A stretch of 64,000 bases of DNA from Nitrosomonas sp. Is35 (GTDB taxonomy: Bacteria > Pseudomonadota > Gammaproteobacteria > Burkholderiales > Nitrosomonadaceae), in assembly GCF_033063295.1 (NCBI RefSeq), contig NZ_JAWJZH010000001.1, positions 3,183,434 to 3,247,433 of the forward strand, read 5' to 3'. The notes below the pieces were generated by a model. It saw only the letters and a program-made list of their open reading frames with translations. It made no database searches and was not told where the DNA came from. A program made the position numbers and the translations under genes. Positions 27,126 to 36,256 of the stretch are shown here, one piece after another (position 1 is the stretch's first letter; the number at the start of each line of letters is the position of its first letter).

Positions 27126-28031
27126 TCAATCCCAGAAAGTATTGTCTTTACAATTATCAGCATATTTACTATCTTGAATTTTTATGGATGCATACATACA
27201 TCGCGAAAAATCTTCGATGCTGTGCTCGTGAACAAGATTTCCGCCTAGAAAATTATATCTATATTTTTCCAAATTAAATTTTTTCAGTGTTGAAAAAAAA
27301 TCTCTAAGTAACTCTAATACTTCACCCGAATCATAAACTAACACTCTACGATTCTCATATTTCCCATAATTATTACCGGCAAATATTCTTGGTGTAGTAT
27401 CAAACACAAATGCATCAACACCCTGATTTACTAAAGAAATGTGAAGCGCAAGACCCCCTCCTAGGGAATGACCAGTGGTCGTTATTTTCTTGTCGCCATA
27501 CTCTTTCAATACCATACTGAATAAACTGTCAGCGTCTGAGTACTGACCTTCAATATTTGTATCTAAGTTAGCATTGCGCCAGTCTTTTTTATCATCGGTA
27601 CCTCTGAAAGCAATTACTACAGATTTTTTGTCGTCCGAAAGATATATATCAGCACTAAAACCATGTTGTTTTTTCTCAACTCTATTTATTCTTTCCCAAC
27701 CCGGTATACTTATCTGAGGCTTATTTTCATATGCATTTGAAGACATAATCGCGTATGGATATATTTCATTTGATAATTTATCTAATTCAGAGCGGTCAGT
27801 ATTAAGAAAAGTAAATCTCTTTTCGTAGCTGCACTTGCATGCTTTAAGCTTCGTCTTGTCTTCAACTAGATCAGATATGTGGCCTCCAGCCGGTGGCAGA
27901 AAAAAAGATAATCTTGCATCCAATTGCTTATCGTTTTCAGTAGCTTTCCCCCCAGCATATACGTTAAAACTATGTGACATAACCGCTGAAAATACCAAGG
28001 TAACAATAGTAGATCTTAATGAGCGTATCAT
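27126..28031 (-). CDS. Exported class-3 lipase-like alpha/beta hydrolase
   Basis: 301 residues with an N-terminal signal peptide (about 26 residues, ending VYA). The class-3 lipase core has VVIAFRGTDDKKDW and the nucleophile elbow TTGHSLGGG with Ser189; DTTPRIF and a late HEH region could hold the acid and His. Many AT-rich codons set it apart from the parAB genes, which suggests transfer. It may hydrolyse lipids in the envelope or act as a toxin-like effector; no partner gene shows which. Confidence 0.7.
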   Translation of the reverse strand: MIRSLRSTIVTLVFSAVMSHSFNVYAGGKATENDKQLDARLSFFLPPAGGHISDLVEDKTKLKACKCSYEKRFTFLNTDRSELDKLSNEIYPYAIMSSNAYENKPQISIPGWERINRVEKKQHGFSADIYLSDDKKSVVIAFRGTDDKKDWRNANLDTNIEGQYSDADSLFSMVLKEYGDKKITTTGHSLGGGLALHISLVNQGVDAFVFDTTPRIFAGNNYGKYENRRVLVYDSGEVLELLRDFFSTLKKFNLEKYRYNFLGGNLVHEHSIEDFSRCMYASIKIQDSKYADNCKDNTFWD

Positions 28032-28131
28032 TTCTTTTATTCCATATCGAAGATGATCATATTGCCAAAGTCTGAATTAACTAACTGACGAGGCATTATC
28101 ACACCAGTCCGTGTTAAATGATGTGTTAGTT

Positions 28132-28794
28132 CTAGCCATCTAGTTTCGAGCTGACTAACTCCCGGGTGAATTCGATTGTTGCTTGAACATCTGAGGATTC
28201 AAATTCTTCCCATTGCGCATGACTCGCCTTTGTTCTGACGTGAGCCGCCACACGGGCACGTTTCGCTTTAATGGCTGAAAGCTCACCGTGGCTAGATAGT
28301 TCAGAGATTAATGCATCAAGCTTGACTCCCTTCTCGATGATATTCAATCTACGGCAAATGCGACGGAGTGTGTCTTCAAATACAACACCAGCGATTACGC
28401 CAGATTCGTTTTTCCTTTGGTCTGCAAGGTACTTGTCAGCATGGTCGAGAAAGTCATCAAAAGTTTCGGCACGTGCGCGATCCGCAATTGAAGAAAGCAA
28501 TCCGGCGTTTGCATCCGCTAGTAGCGTTCTTAGGAGCGCCGCCATCTCGCCGACACCCAGATTGATAAGCCACCCATGATCCTTCTCGGCGATGTTATTC
28601 GCACGAGCAAGGTATGGCGTTTTTATCTCAGCGCAAATAAGATAAATGATGTGTTGGGCTGACACCAGCCAAGCGGAACACTCATGGCGCTGTTGATCAC
28701 TGATAGTGGCACCTTCATCGTCACTTTGTGTAAGCCAAGCGGTTTCACTTAGCAATTCCTCGATCCGTTTCTTGATTGTGTCTTCGATTGTCAT
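28132..28794 (-). CDS. HEPN-like hypothetical protein
   Basis: 220 residues, largely helical and soluble. A conserved-looking region begins near 130 with ESGVIAGVVFEDTLRRICRRLNI and ends KRARVAAHVRTKASHAQWEEF, where Arg187-x4-His192 (RTKASH) fits the HEPN ribonuclease motif. HEPN nucleases often act in toxin or phage-defence settings. I do not recognise the family by name (DUF4145-like is possible). It lies next to a disrupted toxin-antitoxin pair, which is suggestive but not decisive. Confidence 0.55.
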   Translation of the reverse strand: MTIEDTIKKRIEELLSETAWLTQSDDEGATISDQQRHECSAWLVSAQHIIYLICAEIKTPYLARANNIAEKDHGWLINLGVGEMAALLRTLLADANAGLLSSIADRARAETFDDFLDHADKYLADQRKNESGVIAGVVFEDTLRRICRRLNIIEKGVKLDALISELSSHGELSAIKAKRARVAAHVRTKASHAQWEEFESSDVQATIEFTRELVSSKLDG

Positions 28795-28919
28795 CTGTTC
28801 TCCTGTTGAAAGGACTAACTAGAGTTAGACGTACGAATTGACGCAATACGTCGACTAATTTTCAATATAACACGTTCGATGAAGGTATAAGCTAGCAGGT
28901 ACGGCGACCGGTCCAAATG

Positions 28920-29066
28920 TTATGCAGATTTGGGGTTGCGTATACGAATCAACGCATTCCTGACATCCGTGCGGAATTGAGCGCCCAATCCCTGCACCTG
29001 GCATTCGTAGTAACGTTCACCGTCTTCAAATTCCGCCTTGGCTTCGAGTGAGAACTCGACATGCAT
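28920..29066 (-). pseudogene. Truncated ParE/RelE-type toxin gene
   Basis: A 48-residue frame starts MHVEFSLEAKAEFEDGERYY, the N-terminal half of a ParE/RelE-family toxin, and reads QGLGAQFRTDVRNALIRIR before ending in unrelated residues and a stop. Full toxins of this type run to about 95 residues and contain the catalytic C-terminal strands, so this is probably a non-functional remnant. Its ATG overlaps the antitoxin stop (TGATG), the normal coupled layout. Confidence 0.75.
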
Positions 29067-29257
29067 CAGAATTCACCAATGACATCACTGGCCGGAATAC
29101 CTTTAACTTTACCTTCGCGATAAGCTTGCAGACGACGCTCAGCTTCTTCGATCCAAATGCGATCCAACTCAGGATCCAGCCGATCAAGACTATGCAGAAG
29201 TTCATCGATCACTGAAAAACGCTCGGCTGGGGTTAATTTCACTGCTTCTGCTATTAA

Positions 29258-29265
29258 TTCTTTTT
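29258..29265. repeat. Target-site duplication, left copy
   Basis: TTCTTTTT, matching 29978-29985 exactly, flanks the IS; an 8-bp duplication is the IS1595-family norm. Confidence 0.85.
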
Positions 29266-29977
29266 GGGGCTGTAGTAGATTAGCTTAACTGATAAGCTAA
29301 TTTAATGAAGATAAGTCATTGTAGATTATTAAAGAAAACGCAATCAAGGTTGTTGGAATATTTTGTGTTGGAAGTTACAGCGCGATCAGCAGCCGATATA
29401 TTGGGAATTCAACCTAATAGTGCAGCACTGTTTTATCGCAAAATACGGGAAGTGATTGTTTATCATCTAGAGCAAGAATCTCACGAAATTTTTCATGGTG
29501 TAGTGGAATTAGATGAAAGCTACTTTGGTGGTATTCGTAAGGGCAAGCGTGGTCGCGGCGCTGCGGGTAAGGTTGCTGTTTTTGGCATATTGAAGCGCGG
29601 TGGCAAGGTTTATACGAGGGTTGTTGGAGATACTAAGACAGAAACGTTGATGCCGCTAATTACTAGAAAGATAGCGCCTGACAGCATAGTTTATACAGAC
29701 TGCTATCGTAGTTATAATGCGCTCGACGTGAATCATTTTTACCATAAGCGTATCAACCATTCCACACTATTTGCACAAGGTAAGAATCACATCAACGGCA
29801 TTGAAAACTTTTGGAATCAGGCCAAACGCGTCTTAAGAAAATACAATGGTATTCCTAAAGGATCATTTCCATTGTTTCTCAAGGAATGTGAATTCAGATT
29901 CAATTATGGAACTCCTAAACAACAGTTAAAAATTTTGAAATCTTGGACTCATATTTAACCTGATCTACTACAGCCCC
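29266..29977. mobile_element. IS1595-family (IS1016-type) insertion sequence, 712 bp, complete
   Basis: The ends are 18-bp inverted repeats beginning GGGGCTGTAGTAGAT; left and right copies differ at one position. An identical 8-bp duplication (TTCTTTTT) flanks the element. The total size and the short transposase fit the IS1016 group of the IS1595 family. It is inserted into an antitoxin gene. Confidence 0.92.
29305..29958 (+). CDS. IS1595-family transposase
   Basis: 217 residues. The DDE triad is Asp70 (VELDESYFGG), Asp132 (YTDCYRSY) and Glu167 (NHINGIENFW). GKRGRGAAGKVAVFGILKRGG and HKRINHSTLFA are characteristic of IS1016-like transposases. The reading frame is intact and ends 19 bp before the right end of the element, so the copy looks capable of transposition. 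Confidence 0.93.
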   Translation: MKISHCRLLKKTQSRLLEYFVLEVTARSAADILGIQPNSAALFYRKIREVIVYHLEQESHEIFHGVVELDESYFGGIRKGKRGRGAAGKVAVFGILKRGGKVYTRVVGDTKTETLMPLITRKIAPDSIVYTDCYRSYNALDVNHFYHKRINHSTLFAQGKNHINGIENFWNQAKRVLRKYNGIPKGSFPLFLKECEFRFNYGTPKQQLKILKSWTHI

Positions 29978-29985
29978 TTCTTTTT
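29978..29985. repeat. Target-site duplication, right copy
   Basis: TTCTTTTT, identical to 29258-29265. Confidence 0.85.
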
Positions 29986-30166
29986 TGTCCATGGCGATGA
30001 CTGCCTTCTTATTGATTTCCGCGATGTTACCACTATTAATAATAGCTGCATTTCATGCTTAACGGGTAGTCCATGCAATCAATATGTCCAGATGTTGTCT
30101 ATAGTCTATAATCAAACAATGATCAATCTCAGCAATACATAAAAGGCTGTAATCTCCAGTCCCGAA

Positions 30167-31564
30167 ATGAAACAAACGCAAAACTGGCTTCGTACCTTAT
30201 CCATCCTGCCCATCCTGCTGCTGACCGCATGCGCGATGGGGCCGGACTATATCCGCCCGCAGGTCGATATCGCGGAGAAATTCCGTATGGAGCCGATGGA
30301 GGGTGAATCGGTCGCCAATTTGCGCTGGTGGGAGTTGTTACACGATGAGACATTACAGCAGCTGATCCGGCAGGCTTTGCAGGAAAACAAAAATCTCAAG
30401 CAAGCGGTGGCGACGGTTGAAGAGTTTCAGGCGCGTTTATATACCACGCGCATGGGGTTTATTCCGAACTTTAATGCCGATGCCAACGCACCGGCTTTCG
30501 GCACGCTTGGTGGCTTCTTGCGTCCGGGCTTTGCCACGCCGTTCAATTACTACGGCCAGACCACGCTGAATTGGGAGCTGGATATCTGGGGCAAGATCCG
30601 CCGTTCCAATGAAGCGGCGCGCGCCGATTTGCTGGCGCAGGAGGAAAACCGCCATGCCATCATTCTGACGCTGGTCAGCGCGGTGGCGCAGTCTTACTTC
30701 GATCTGCTGCAATTGGACATGCAGCGCGATATCGCGCAGCGCGCACTGGCTTCATGGGAAGAATCGGTAGCCATTTCGCAGGCGCAGTTGCAGGGCGGTG
30801 TCATTTCCCGTCTCGATTTCGATCAGTTCGAAGCTGAGCGTGCCAATGCCGCATCCCGGGTTGCCGAGCTGGAACGGCAAATGCGGCAAAAGGAAAACGA
30901 GCTCAGCGTGCTGCTGGGGAAAAACCCGGCGCCGATTGCACGCGGCCATACGCTGACGGAGCAATCGATGCCGCCGGAAGTACCCGCCGGTTTGCCGTCG
31001 GAATTGCTGCAACGGCGTCCCGACATTCTGCGCTCGGAACAATTGCTGGCAGCGGCAACCGCCAAAATCGGCGTCGCCAAGGCCTCGCGGTTTCCCAAGA
31101 TCTCAATTACCGGTTTTCTCGGTGTGGCCAGTCCGGCGCTATCTAACTTACTGATGTCCGGCAGTGAATTCGGCACGGGCGGGCTTGGTTTGGCGGTTCC
31201 TCTGCTGAACGCGCAGAGCCTGGGATTCGAACAGCGCGCAGCGGAGGCGCAAGCGCGGCAAGCCTTGGCGCAATACGAGCAAACCATTCTGGTGGCGTTC
31301 AGGGAAGTTGACGATGCGTTGATCGCGGTACGCACCGCCAATGATCAGCGCAAAGCGCAGCAGTCGCAGGTCGAAGCGCTGCGCTCCGCATTACAGATAG
31401 CCGATCTACGCTACCAAGGCGGGATCACCAGTTATGTCGACGTGCTGCTGGCTAAGCGCAATCTGTTCGATGCCGAATTTGCCCTGATGGCAACTCACCG
31501 CCTGCATTTGGTATCGATCGTGCAACTTTACAAAGCGCTGGGCGGCGGCTGGATGTTGCTGTAA
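30167..31564 (+). CDS. Outer-membrane efflux lipoprotein (NodT/OprM-like)
   Basis: 465 residues. Signal peptide with lipobox LLTAC, then MGPDYIRPQVDIAEKF, DIWGKIRRSNEAA, two coiled TolC repeats, RRPDILRSEQLLAAATA and YRGG-like terminal parts. It forms the outer-membrane channel of the RND system encoded directly downstream. Here the channel gene is first, whereas most RND operons have it last. The 153-bp gap before the adaptor gene may carry an internal promoter. Confidence 0.93.
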   Translation: MKQTQNWLRTLSILPILLLTACAMGPDYIRPQVDIAEKFRMEPMEGESVANLRWWELLHDETLQQLIRQALQENKNLKQAVATVEEFQARLYTTRMGFIPNFNADANAPAFGTLGGFLRPGFATPFNYYGQTTLNWELDIWGKIRRSNEAARADLLAQEENRHAIILTLVSAVAQSYFDLLQLDMQRDIAQRALASWEESVAISQAQLQGGVISRLDFDQFEAERANAASRVAELERQMRQKENELSVLLGKNPAPIARGHTLTEQSMPPEVPAGLPSELLQRRPDILRSEQLLAAATAKIGVAKASRFPKISITGFLGVASPALSNLLMSGSEFGTGGLGLAVPLLNAQSLGFEQRAAEAQARQALAQYEQTILVAFREVDDALIAVRTANDQRKAQQSQVEALRSALQIADLRYQGGITSYVDVLLAKRNLFDAEFALMATHRLHLVSIVQLYKALGGGWMLL

Positions 31565-31717
31565 GCACCGGTTTGAAGCGGGCGAGCCCGTAAACGGCTG
31601 GAACTTATCGCGCACGCCGGTTGACACATAAAATTTTAGAAGTCTGGCAGCGATTTAAGTACATTTTTCCTGACCGGCTTTTCCATTAAATAATCAAAAT
31701 AACCCAGAGTCGACGCT

Positions 31718-32965
31718 ATGCAGAAAATATTTCAATGGATCAATGCCCGTGAAACTCGAAGCAGTTTCACCTCAGCTTATCGTTTGACGGTTTTGTTGCT
31801 CGTGCTGTTAACAGCTTGTTCGGGCCAGCCGCCGGAAAATCCGGCGCCACCACCGCCGCAGGTCGAGGTCATTACCATAGCGCCGCAAACGGTTGACGAT
31901 CAGCCGGAGTTCATTGGGCAGACCGAGGCTTTCCGGCCGGTTGAGATCCGTCCGCAAGTCAGCGGTATTATCAAAAAAATTCATTTCACCGAAGGGCGGA
32001 ACGTCAAACAAGGCGACAAGCTATACCTGATCGATCCGGTGCCCTTTAAGGCCATTTACCTCAGCAACAAAGCAAAAGTTGCACAATCCCAAGCACGCCT
32101 GACCCAAGCCAAGCAAGATCTGGCGCGTGTCAAACCGCTGCTGGAAAAGCAAGCCGTTAGCAAGAAAGACGTCGATGACGCCGAGGCCGGAATGCTGGCA
32201 GCCCGCGCGACGCTGGAAGCCGCGCAAAACGATCTGATCAAGGCGAAATTCGATCTCGATAACACGCTGATCACCGCGCCGGTCAACGGCCGTATCGGCC
32301 GCAGCCAGTTTTACGAAGGGCGGTTGGTTTCCGCGCAGGAATCGCTACTCGCCACGATCGATCAGCTCGATCCGATGTATGTCAATGTCAGTGTGCCGGA
32401 AAGCTATCTGCTGCGCCGCCGCCGCGAATTGGCTGCGCATAAGGTGGAACGGCCCGACATTTTCCAGCTACGCGGCGTCATGACGTTTTCCGATGGCAGC
32501 GTGTACCCGCACGAAGGCATACTAGATTTCGCCGATGTCTCGATACGGCCGCAAAGCGGATCGTTGCAGGGACGTTTCAAATTTCCCAATCCGGAAGGCG
32601 GCATGGCGCCGGGAGATTCCTATTTTTATCCCGGTCAGTTCGTCAGAGTCCGTATCAAGGGTTATATCCGCAATAACGCCATGCTGATTCCGCAGCGCGC
32701 GGTACAGCAAGGTCCCAACGGCTCATTCGTGTATGTGATCGACGCTGAGGAAATCGCGCAACTGCGTCCGGTGCAAGCCAGCGCTTGGCGCGGCAAGGAT
32801 TGGTTGATCGAGAGCGGTTTGCAGCCGGGGGAGCGCGTGGTGGTGGAGGGATTTTTCCGCATCCTGCCAGGGGTAAAAGTGCACGCGATTGAACAGCAGC
32901 AACAACCGCAGGAAAGTGCCGCCGTTCAGACATCCGATCAACCGGCTCAGCAGGTCGCGCCATGA
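31718..32965 (+). CDS. RND efflux periplasmic adaptor (AcrA/MexA-like)
   Basis: 415 residues. Lipobox LLTAC makes it a lipoprotein. The lipoyl/barrel parts QVEVITIAPQTVDDQPEFIGQTEA, EIRPQVSGIIKKIHF and DNTLITAPVNGRIGRS flank a helical hairpin (about 105-165), as in AcrA. It joins the inner-membrane pump to the outer-membrane channel. The ATG of the pump gene overlaps its stop by four bases (ATGA). Confidence 0.95.
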   Translation: MQKIFQWINARETRSSFTSAYRLTVLLLVLLTACSGQPPENPAPPPPQVEVITIAPQTVDDQPEFIGQTEAFRPVEIRPQVSGIIKKIHFTEGRNVKQGDKLYLIDPVPFKAIYLSNKAKVAQSQARLTQAKQDLARVKPLLEKQAVSKKDVDDAEAGMLAARATLEAAQNDLIKAKFDLDNTLITAPVNGRIGRSQFYEGRLVSAQESLLATIDQLDPMYVNVSVPESYLLRRRRELAAHKVERPDIFQLRGVMTFSDGSVYPHEGILDFADVSIRPQSGSLQGRFKFPNPEGGMAPGDSYFYPGQFVRVRIKGYIRNNAMLIPQRAVQQGPNGSFVYVIDAEEIAQLRPVQASAWRGKDWLIESGLQPGERVVVEGFFRILPGVKVHAIEQQQQPQESAAVQTSDQPAQQVAP

Positions 32966-35900
32966 AGTCACATTTTTTCATCGACCGGCCTATTTTCGCA
33001 TCGGTATTGTCGATCATCATCGTCGTGCTGGGTTTAGTGGCGTTGCAGAAATTGCCGGTGGCGCAATTTCCGCAAATCACACCACCGATGGTGCAGATCG
33101 ACGCGGATTATCCCGGCGCCAGCGCGGAAGTCGTTGCCGAAGCGGTGGCGCGCCCGATCGAAGTGCAGTTACCCGGTATCGATAATCTGCTGTATTACGA
33201 ATCGGTCAGTACCAACGACGGCCACATGATGCTGCGCTTGACCTTTGAGATCGGCACCGATGTCGATATCGCGCAGGTACAGACGCAGAACCGGCAACGC
33301 TTGGCTGAGCCGCAGCTGCCGGATGAAGTGGTGCGCCAGGGCGTGACTGTGAAAAAAACATCGCCGGATTTGCTCGCCGTGGTCATTCTGAGCTCCACCG
33401 ATCCCAAACATGATAACGTTTTCCTGTCGAATTACGCGTTGCTGCGCATACTCGATAATGTCAAACGCCTTCCCGGCGTAGGCGACGCCATTATTTTCGG
33501 CGGCCAGAATTATTCCATGCGGCTCATTCTCGATCCTGTGCGCATGGCGCAACTCAATGTAACGCCCAGCGAAATCGCCGCCGTGGTACGGGAACAAAAC
33601 CGCGATTTTCCGGCGGGACGAATCGGACGTGAGCCCACGCCGGAAGGCACGGAAATGACCATTCCGGTGATTACCCACGGGCGCATGAGCGAAGTGAAGG
33701 AATTCGAGGATATGATCGTGCGTGCCTATCCCGATGGTTCGATGGTACGGCTGCGCGATGTGGCACGTATCGAACTGGGAGCGCAATCGTACGACTTGGA
33801 GGGACGCTGGAACGGCCAGCCAAATACTTTCTTGCTGACTTTTCTGGCACCCGGCGCCAATGCACTTGAAACCGTGCGGGGTATCCGCGCGGAAATGCAG
33901 CGCTTAGGCAAAAGCTTCCCGGCTGGGGTGTCGTACGACATTCCCTACGACACGACCACGTTCATCGATGTTTCCATCAAAGAAGTGTTGATAACGCTGG
34001 CGGAAGCGACACTGCTGGTGATTCTGGTAGTTTTTGTCTTTTTGCAAAGCTGGCGCGCCACCTTGATTCCCGCCGTGGCCGTTCCGGTTTCCTTGATCGG
34101 CACGCTGGCCGGCATGGAAGCGCTGGGATTTTCCATCAATACACTGACACTGTTCGGCATGGTGCTGGCGATCGGTATCGTCGTCGACGATGCCATTGTG
34201 GTGGTGGAGAACGTCGAGCGGCACATGAACCAAGGCGGTTTGTCCCCCAGGGATGCGGCGAAGCGCGCCATGGAGGAAGTGTCTGGGCCGGTAATCGCGA
34301 TCGTGCTGGTGCTGGCTGCGGTGTTTTTGCCGGTAGCTTTCCTTGGTGGTATTACCGGCGAATTGTATAAGCAATTTGCCATCACCATTGCGTTGTCAGT
34401 CGCCATATCCGGTTTCGTCGCGCTGACCTTGAGTCCCGCTTTATGCGCGCTGGTGCTCAAACCTGCGCATCAAGCGCCACAAGGGTTCTGGCAGCTGTTT
34501 AACCGCTCATTCGATTGGATGCAGACCCGCTATACCGGCGCCGTGGCAACGATCATGCGGCGTTCGGTGATTGCGCTGACGCTTTTTGCGGTAATGATTG
34601 CCGGTATCATCGGTTTGTTCAAAATTCTGCCGGGCAGCTTTTTGCCGGAAGAAGATCAAGGCTACTTCATCACCGTGGTGCAACTGCCGGACGGCGCTTC
34701 GATGACCCGCACGCGGGAAGTGCTGAGCAAAATCGAAAACTATTTTCAGGCCAATCCGGCAGTACATTCCACCGACGTGCTGGCGGGCCAGAACTTTGTG
34801 TTCAGCACGCGCGGCGCCAATCAGGCCACCATGTTCGTTCCACTGAATCACTGGGATACACGCCAGAACCCCGAACAAAAAGTGCATGGCTTGATCGGCG
34901 CGGCTTTTCAGGAATTTGCCAAGATTCCCGAGGCGCTGATTCTGGCTTTCAACGCGCCTTCGATCAGCGGCTTGGGATCGACCGGTGGATTCTCGGTGCA
35001 GATACAAGATCCCAGCGGCGGCGATTTCGCCGAGTTTGCCGCAGTAGCGCAGGAGTTCACCGCCAAGGCCATGGAAAATCCGGCGATTGCCGTGGCCAGC
35101 ACCAACTTCCGCGTCAGCGCGCCAAGACTGTATGCAACGGTGGATCGTGAGCGCGCCAAGGCGCTGGGGGTGCCGATTTCGGAAATTTTCGATACCATGC
35201 AGGCCTATTTCGGCAATTTTTATATCAACGATTTCGTCAAATTCGGCCGCATTTACCGGGTGCAAACCGAAGCATTACCGGAATACCGCTCCAATCCCGA
35301 CGATATCAGCAAAATTTATGTGCGCGCGCAGAGCGGTGCAACATCGACCATGATTCCGCTGGATTCGGTCGTCAATACCACATTCAACAGCGGCCCCGAT
35401 CCGGTAACGCACTTCAACGGCGCCAATTCCGCGCTGGTGCTGGGCGGCGCCGCGCCGGGCTACAGCTCAGGGCAGGCGCTGGCCGCACTGGAGCAAGCCG
35501 CCGATGAAATTCTGCTGCCACGCGGCTACACCCTCGATTGGAGCGGCATTTCGCTGCAAGAACGCAAAGCGGGCGGACAATCGGTCATGGTGTTTGCATT
35601 TGCGCTACTGATGGTGTTTCTGGTACTGGCCGCTCTGTACGAAAGCTGGTCGATTCCGATGGCGGTGATTCTGGCGATTCCTTTCGGCATACTCGGCGCG
35701 CTGCTAGCGATATGGATGCGCGACTTGAGCAATGATATTTATTTCCAGATCGGCCTGGTGACTTTGATCGGCTTGGCGGCGAAAAACGCCATTTTGATTG
35801 TCGAGTTCGCCAATCAGCGCCACGCCGCCGGGGAAACCCTCACCGATGCGGCGCTGGATGCCGCCCGACTGCGCTTCCGGCCGATCATCATGACGTCGTT

Positions 35901-36153
35901 AGCCTTCATACTCGGCGTGTTTCCATTGGTGATCGCCTCCGGCGCGGGTGCAGCGAGCCGTCATTCGATCGGCACCGGGGTATTCGGCGGCATGCTGGCG
36001 GCCACCTTCCTGGCGATTTTCTTCGTACCGTTGTTCTTTGTCGTGATCGGAAAAATGAAACGCCGGAAAACACCGCAGGCCATTGCAGTGAGTTCGCAGG
36101 AAAATGCGGTTAATCATCCTGAAAATCCTGAAGACACCGGCCAGGGTAAGTAA
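32962..36153 (+). CDS. RND multidrug efflux permease (HAE1, AcrB/MexB-like)
   Basis: 1063 residues, the usual HAE1 length. FFIDRPIFASVLSIIIVVLG at the N-terminus, VDDAIVVVENVERHM in helix 4 (proton-relay aspartates), LTLSPALCALVL, and VTLIGLAAKNAILIVEFA in the second half match AcrB-type proton-driven pumps for hydrophobic and amphiphilic compounds. The substrate cannot be named, and no adjacent regulator gene (TetR or two-component) is present. A 14-bp hairpin follows at 36207. Confidence 0.96.
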   Translation: MKSHFFIDRPIFASVLSIIIVVLGLVALQKLPVAQFPQITPPMVQIDADYPGASAEVVAEAVARPIEVQLPGIDNLLYYESVSTNDGHMMLRLTFEIGTDVDIAQVQTQNRQRLAEPQLPDEVVRQGVTVKKTSPDLLAVVILSSTDPKHDNVFLSNYALLRILDNVKRLPGVGDAIIFGGQNYSMRLILDPVRMAQLNVTPSEIAAVVREQNRDFPAGRIGREPTPEGTEMTIPVITHGRMSEVKEFEDMIVRAYPDGSMVRLRDVARIELGAQSYDLEGRWNGQPNTFLLTFLAPGANALETVRGIRAEMQRLGKSFPAGVSYDIPYDTTTFIDVSIKEVLITLAEATLLVILVVFVFLQSWRATLIPAVAVPVSLIGTLAGMEALGFSINTLTLFGMVLAIGIVVDDAIVVVENVERHMNQGGLSPRDAAKRAMEEVSGPVIAIVLVLAAVFLPVAFLGGITGELYKQFAITIALSVAISGFVALTLSPALCALVLKPAHQAPQGFWQLFNRSFDWMQTRYTGAVATIMRRSVIALTLFAVMIAGIIGLFKILPGSFLPEEDQGYFITVVQLPDGASMTRTREVLSKIENYFQANPAVHSTDVLAGQNFVFSTRGANQATMFVPLNHWDTRQNPEQKVHGLIGAAFQEFAKIPEALILAFNAPSISGLGSTGGFSVQIQDPSGGDFAEFAAVAQEFTAKAMENPAIAVASTNFRVSAPRLYATVDRERAKALGVPISEIFDTMQAYFGNFYINDFVKFGRIYRVQTEALPEYRSNPDDISKIYVRAQSGATSTMIPLDSVVNTTFNSGPDPVTHFNGANSALVLGGAAPGYSSGQALAALEQAADEILLPRGYTLDWSGISLQERKAGGQSVMVFAFALLMVFLVLAALYESWSIPMAVILAIPFGILGALLAIWMRDLSNDIYFQIGLVTLIGLAAKNAILIVEFANQRHAAGETLTDAALDAARLRFRPIIMTSLAFILGVFPLVIASGAGAASRHSIGTGVFGGMLAATFLAIFFVPLFFVVIGKMKRRKTPQAIAVSSQENAVNHPENPEDTGQGK

Positions 36154-36206
36154 ATCAATCAGTCCAAGTGCTGATAAAAGCTCTTGCGATTTCAACATGC
36201 GCAGTA

Positions 36207-36245
36207 GTTTCGTTCACCGCGAGTCAATCGTGCGGTGAACGAAAC
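36207..36245. terminator. Strong hairpin between convergent efflux and MtrB genes
   Basis: A perfect 14-bp stem (GTTTCGTTCACCGC, 36207-36220, with its complement 36232-36245) has an 11-base loop between the two convergent genes. No U tract follows on either strand, so it is either a Rho-assisted or bidirectional stop or another structural element. Confidence 0.5.
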
Positions 36246-36256
36246 CATGACTTCCT

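Larger units (their letters stand above)
29066..29992 (-). pseudogene. Addiction-module antitoxin gene interrupted by an IS1595 element
   Basis: Joining 29992-29986 to 29265-29066 (one copy of the target duplication kept) restores an intact 68-residue antitoxin: MDKKELIAEAVKL then TPAERFSVIDELLHSLDR, ending GIPASDVIGEF. This is the addiction-module component family (TIGR02574-type), the usual partner of the adjacent ParE toxin. The insertion lies just after codon 4, so the first codons are separated from the body by 712 bp. Confidence 0.8.
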
